From: UBA6627 sp965248675
GTDB taxonomy: Bacteria; Chloroflexota; Dehalococcoidia; UBA2979
DNA: 64,000 bases
Direction: 5' to 3'
Assembly: GCA_965248675.1 (NCBI GenBank)
Contig: CBDFJZ010000008.1
Coordinates: forward strand, 1,736,001 to 1,800,000
The notes beneath the pieces were generated by a model. That model searched no databases, was not told the origin of the DNA, and saw nothing but the letters and a program-made list of their open reading frames with translations. A program made the translations under genes and the position numbers. Numbering within the stretch: position 1 is the stretch's first letter; every line of letters begins with the position of its first letter. Below, piece after piece: positions 60,776 through 64,000 of the stretch.

Positions 60776-61129
60776 CTAAGGCAGGGACTCCTGCAACCGC
60801 TCCTCAATCTCGAATGTGAGGTTTCCGGGTCCCTGCAAGAAAGCAATCCTGACGCCCCATGGTTTGTCCTGTGGTTCTCGAACTGAAACCGCTCCCCGGG
60901 CGATCACATCTTCGTAATCTCGGTCGCAATCATCGCTCGCGAAGGCAATCGTTGATTCAACGTCTTCTTCGACGTCATTGATGATGAGTTGAGTCGAGCC
61001 GAACGTGAACATCGACATCTCATGATCTTCGGCGTCCGGTGTTGCGTCCCAGACGGTGTCTAGCCATTCGACCGCCTTTGGCCGGTCATTTACGTAGACA
61101 TGAACGTGGGCGATCTGCGCGGTTTCCAA
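60776..61129 (-). CDS. VOC-superfamily protein
   Basis: A 117-residue glyoxalase/dioxygenase-fold protein. AQIAHVHVYVNDRPKAVEWL (about 4-23) is the first VOC strand-helix unit with a likely metal histidine, and VRIAFLQGPGNLTFEIEER (about 94-112) the last with its glutamate ligand. The TTG at 61129 is favoured since GGGAGG lies eight bases upstream; a -10-like TATAGT is 22 bases upstream. Its base composition is lower in GC than the neighbours, suggesting transfer. It lies between the CoA-transferase gene and an MFS remnant. Confidence 0.75.
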   Translation of the reverse strand: METAQIAHVHVYVNDRPKAVEWLDTVWDATPDAEDHEMSMFTFGSTQLIINDVEEDVESTIAFASDDCDRDYEDVIARGAVSVREPQDKPWGVRIAFLQGPGNLTFEIEERLQESLP

Positions 61130-61185
61130 GATTCTCGCCTCCCGACGAACTATAGGACTCCCACGGCCACCGGGAGCACCGGCCG

Positions 61186-61315
61186 GGTTCTGCTCACGGC
61201 GCTTGGCCTCGCGGCCCTGCTCGCCTGGATGCGGACCGGCGACACGACCGCGGAACCGCCGGTGCCGCCGGAGCCTGTGTGCTGCCCTTATGATGAGTCC
61301 ATGCCCGAGCATTGA
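61186..61315 (+). pseudogene. 3' remnant of an MFS gene
   Basis: This stretch can be read as VLLTALGLAALLAWMRTGDT followed by TAEPPVPPEP. It matches the end of the MFS gene at 62452-62530 with about 66 of 79 bases, including the last transmembrane helix. No upstream coding part remains, since the VOC gene occupies that place. It is a leftover of a tandem MFS copy. Confidence 0.7.
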
Positions 61316-61346
61316 GTCCCAACTCCCATCGTCCGAAGACGCCCCG

Positions 61347-62545
61347 ATGCGCCGCAACCTGCGGCTGCTGCCCTGGTGGTGGGTGCTCCGATGGCCCGCC
61401 TTCGGCGAAGCCCTCTGGGTGATCTACCTGATCGAGGAACGCGGCTTCTCGCTCGGCCAGGTCTTCGTCCTCCACGCCGCCTTCGTCACCATCGCGCTCC
61501 TCGCCGAGGTCCCGACCGGGGCATTCGCCGACCGTTACGGGCGCCGGCCCGCGCTGCTCCTCTCGACGGCGCTGATTAGCGTCGGCTTCCTCGCGTTCGG
61601 CATCGGCGAGACGTTCGCTCTGCTGACTCTGGCGTGGACGGCGCTCGCCGTCGCCGACGCCTTCATGTCCGGCGCAGACAACGCGCTGCTCTACGACACG
61701 ATGGACGCCCTCGGGCGCCGCGACGACTTCCCGAGGGCGCTCGGCCGCCTCGGCGCGATCCAGAACGCCGCGCTCGCGGTGATCGTGATTGTCGGAGCGG
61801 GGGTCGCTGCCGCGACGACGCTCTCGGTTCCGTTCTTGCTCGCCGGGTTGGCGACGCTGCCGGCCGTCGCGTTGACGTGGATGCTCACCGAACCCCCGCG
61901 TGCGGCGCCGATCGAGGCGCGGCGCTCGTTCCTCGACACCGCGCTGGTGGCGGTGCGGCACGCCGTCCGAGTGCGATCGATCGCGACGATCATCCTCGTC
62001 CTCGCCGTGCTCACGATCGCCTTCGAACTGATGGGCTCACGCTCCAACCGGTCGCCCGTGCCTACGAGCTCCCACTCTGGACGCTCGGCTGGTTCGGCAG
62101 CGTCGCGATGCTGACGAACGCCGCCGGCGCCTGGGCCAGCGGCGCACTGGGCGCGAGCCTCGGACTCGCGAGGCTCACCGCGGGCGCGGTGCTCCTCGGC
62201 GCGCTCGCGTTGCTGGCCGGCGCAAGCGGCGTGATCGCGCTGTTCCCAATCTTCGCCATGACCGCGTTCGCGTGGAGCGCGCTGCAGCCGCACGTCGCCG
62301 GCTACCTCTCGAGGCGAACCGAAGCGTCGCAGCGAGCGACCGTGCTCTCGCTCATGAGCTTCGTCCCCGGCCTCTTCGGGATTGGCGCCGCGCTGGCAGT
62401 CGCCCCGCTGATCGACGAGGCCGGCCTGGCAGCGACGCTGAGCGGCGGCGCGATCTTGCTCGCCGCGCTCGGCCTCGTTGCCCTGCTTGCCTGGACGCGG
62501 ACTGGCGACACGACCTCGGAACCGCCCGTGAAGAGCGGGGCCTGA
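61347..62545 (+). pseudogene. MFS transporter gene with a frameshift
   Basis: The first 230 residues (RRNLRLLPWWWVLRWPAFGE to VLAVLTIAFELMG) are an MFS carrier with the DRYGRRPALLLSTALISVGF loop. Near 62038 the frame is lost; from LQPVARAYELPLWTLGWFG the protein continues in another frame through the second half to GLVALLAWTRTGDTTSEPPV. One missing base explains it. A sequencing or assembly error is possible; otherwise the carrier is inactive. The start ATG at 61347 lies soon after the remnant. Confidence 0.75.
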
Positions 62546-62587
62546 CGCGAGCGGCACCCTCACCACGGCCGCTGCTACGCTCCGACG

Positions 62588-63784
62588 ATGTTCCCCAAGA
62601 CCGAGTCCCAGGCCCGCCTCCTCGAGGTCGCCGAGCGCCTCGCGGCCCAGTTCGCGACGACCGCGGCGCAGCACGATCGCGACGCCACATTCCCAGCCGA
62701 GAACTTCGAGGCGATGCACGAGGCCGGCTACCTCGCGGCCGCGATCCCCGAGGAATATGGCGGCCCCGGCCACGGCCTGACCGACATCGTCCTCGCACAG
62801 CTCGCCCTTGCGAAGGGCGACGGCAGCACCACGCTCGGCGTCGGCATGCACCTGATGACGACCGGTACCGAGGCCAGCTCGCGCTCGTGGCCGGACGAGA
62901 TCCGCGAGCGCATCTTTCGTGATGTCGTCGCCAACGGCGCGCTCGTCAACAACATCGCCGCGGAGCCGGAGATGGGGTCGCCTCGGAGTGGCGGGCGGCC
63001 GGCGACGGTGCTCGAACCGGATGGGCCGGGGCGCTGGCGGCTGAGCGGCCGCAAGACCTTCTCCACGCTGAGCCCGATGCTCATCCACTTGATCACCTAC
63101 TGCGCGATCGAGGACGGCAGCGGCGACGTCGGCCGCGTCGCGGTCCACCGCGACATGCCCGGCATCGCGATCGACGAGACCTGGGACGCCCTCGGGATGC
63201 GCGCCACCGGCTCGCACGACGTGGTCTACGAGCATGTGCCGATCGAGGACGCCGACATCCTCGGTCGCCGCTCGCTCGAGGTGAATCGCGACGCGATGTC
63301 CGGCGGCGGCGCCTGGTTTCCGCTGCTGGTCGGCGCGGCGAACCTCGGCGTCTCCGAGGCGGCACGGGACTACGCGGTGCGGTTCGCCCGTGATCGCGAC
63401 CCCGGCGGACGCGGACGCCTCGCCACGATCCCGTACGTCCGCGAGCAGATCGGCCGCGCCGACGCAAAGCTGATCGCCGCCCGCAACTTGCTGCTCACGA
63501 CCGCCGAGGACTGGGAGCAGCGGCCCGCCGCGCGCCCCCAGCTCGAGCCGCAGGTCGCGACGGCGAAGCTCCTCGCGACGAACACCGCGATCGAGGTCGT
63601 CGAAGCGGCGATGCGCCTCGTCGGCGGTGTCGCGCTGCAGCGCGATCAGCCGCTCGAGCGCTACTTCCGCGACGTCCGAGGTGGCCTCGTCAACCCGCCG
63701 ATCGACGCGCGCGCCCTCGAGCAGATCGCTCGCGCGGCGCTGGACGGCGACGAGCCGGGCTCGATCGCACCCCGACTCGATTAG
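62588..63784 (+). CDS. Acyl-CoA dehydrogenase family protein
   Basis: A 398-residue flavoprotein. FPAENFEAMHEAGYLAAAIP and EEYGGPGHGLTDIVLAQLA are the N-terminal acyl-CoA dehydrogenase blocks, NNIAAEPEMGSPRSGGRPAT and WRLSGRKTFSTLSPMLIHLI the beta-domain FAD region, and MRATGSHDVVYEHVPIEDAD the mid-domain. The C-terminal helices include VEAAMRLVGGVALQRDQPLE and RYFRDVRGGLVNPPID. It oxidises acyl-CoA to enoyl-CoA. The usual catalytic glutamate near the C-terminus is not visible at the expected place, so a DszC-like or other variant role is possible. Confidence 0.85.
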   Translation: MFPKTESQARLLEVAERLAAQFATTAAQHDRDATFPAENFEAMHEAGYLAAAIPEEYGGPGHGLTDIVLAQLALAKGDGSTTLGVGMHLMTTGTEASSRSWPDEIRERIFRDVVANGALVNNIAAEPEMGSPRSGGRPATVLEPDGPGRWRLSGRKTFSTLSPMLIHLITYCAIEDGSGDVGRVAVHRDMPGIAIDETWDALGMRATGSHDVVYEHVPIEDADILGRRSLEVNRDAMSGGGAWFPLLVGAANLGVSEAARDYAVRFARDRDPGGRGRLATIPYVREQIGRADAKLIAARNLLLTTAEDWEQRPAARPQLEPQVATAKLLATNTAIEVVEAAMRLVGGVALQRDQPLERYFRDVRGGLVNPPIDARALEQIARAALDGDEPGSIAPRLD

Positions 63785-63793
63785 CGGCGTGCG

Positions 63794-64000
63794 ATGCCGT
63801 TGCCACTCGTAACCGAACGCCTCGTGCTCCGTCGCTTCGCGCCGGGTGACGTCGCGGCGATCCTCCGCCTGTCGGCCGACCCGGCGGTCCACGAGGTAGC
63901 GGACGAGCTCGGTTCGAACGAGACGGAAGCCGGCAGCTACCTGGCCGCACAGTTGGTCCTCGAGGAGTTCGAGCGCGATGCGCTGTTCGATCTCGCGATC
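63794..64000 (+). CDS. GNAT-family acetyltransferase (RimJ-like), 3' end outside window
   Basis: The first 69 residues begin MPLPLVTERLVLRRFAPGDV, the RimJ/RimL-type signature of N-terminal acetyltransferases, followed by AAILRLSADPAVHEVADELG. The gene leaves the window at 64000. Substrate unknown. Confidence 0.8.
   Translation, partial: MPLPLVTERLVLRRFAPGDVAAILRLSADPAVHEVADELGSNETEAGSYLAAQLVLEEFERDALFDLAI

Noticed and set aside
61691..63892. Very long minus-strand frame (733 codons) across the MFS and acyl-CoA dehydrogenase genes
   Set aside because: Arg/Ala/Gly-biased shadow of the real genes on the plus strand; no domain or ribosome site.

Overview
The window is a 64 kb stretch of a high-GC bacterial chromosome with dense, mostly intact genes on both strands. 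No rRNA, intact tRNA, CRISPR array or complete transposon was seen. The gene content points to a heterotrophic, fatty-acid- and CoA-thioester-degrading organism. It includes Rex, the methylerythritol pathway enzyme IspH, SCO1664-type and LOG-type proteins, many acyl-CoA enzymes, Clp adaptors, a UGA-encoded selenoprotein and the selenium accessory protein YqeC. The best guess is a high-GC Chloroflexota (Dehalococcoidia-like) or a deep-branching actinobacterium. This is inference from gene content only.

Layout. Positions 1-6.3 kb hold a truncated rex with a candidate Rex operator, a formylglycine-generating-enzyme-like protein lacking the catalytic cysteines, a VanZ-like membrane protein, a response regulator with a degenerate receiver, ispH, a LOG-family protein, a DehI-family protein and an SCO1664-family protein. 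From 6.3 to 16.4 kb come an inositol-phosphatase-family protein, hot-dog thioesterases, an acetyltransferase, a methyltransferase, and a CoA cluster (DUF35 protein, Cys-less thiolase-like protein, nitroreductase, enoyl-CoA hydratase, beta-hydroxyacid dehydrogenase).

The most notable region is 16.5-20.7 kb. Two paralogous proteins of about 360 residues follow a selenoprotein gene (18766-19287, minus strand). That gene is split by an in-frame UGA in a U-G-S-C motif, and a stem-loop lies at the SECIS position. A crotonyl-CoA carboxylase/reductase gene is upstream. At 21.2-25.2 kb lies the nitrogen operon amtB-glnB-glnD. At 25.3-27.2 kb is a small foreign-looking segment: a tmRNA-3'-end-like element, a strong hairpin, a coiled-coil regulator-like gene, and a Dam-type methylase whose neighbour's promoter carries two GATC sites.

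From 27 to 39 kb are an Ldh-family/HpcH aldolase pair, a methylguanine methyltransferase, a HicAB toxin-antitoxin with two small ORFs, a HAD hydrolase, a CNNM-type protein, yqeC divergent from mobA, a DUF6159-like membrane protein, an MscS channel and an ECF sigma/FecR pair. From 39 to 50 kb are two MFS carriers, argC, a GGQ release-factor-like protein, a DinB protein, a ClpS/PPOX operon, nhaA, a Ca/Na exchanger, an acyl-CoA ligase and a second ClpS-like gene. From 50 to 64 kb are a nucleotidyltransferase, a broken lipoprotein gene, a HadAB-like MaoC pair, a methyltransferase, a ClpC-N-domain protein, an MFS carrier, a zinc alcohol dehydrogenase, a fused double CaiB/BaiF CoA-transferase, a VOC protein, a frameshifted MFS gene with a 3' remnant of its paralogue, an acyl-CoA dehydrogenase and a truncated acetyltransferase.

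How the genes work together. Most of the metabolic genes can be read as one theme: activation of acids to CoA esters (ligase, CoA-transferases), oxidation and hydration (acyl-CoA dehydrogenase, enoyl-CoA hydratase, MaoC pair), carbon-carbon cleavage (thiolase-like/DUF35, HpcH aldolase) and redox handling (nitroreductase, Ccr, dehydrogenases, Rex). Selenium appears twice, as selenocysteine in the UGSC protein and as YqeC next to MobA. Several junctions carry short duplicated 3' gene ends, which suggests local duplication or insertion events.
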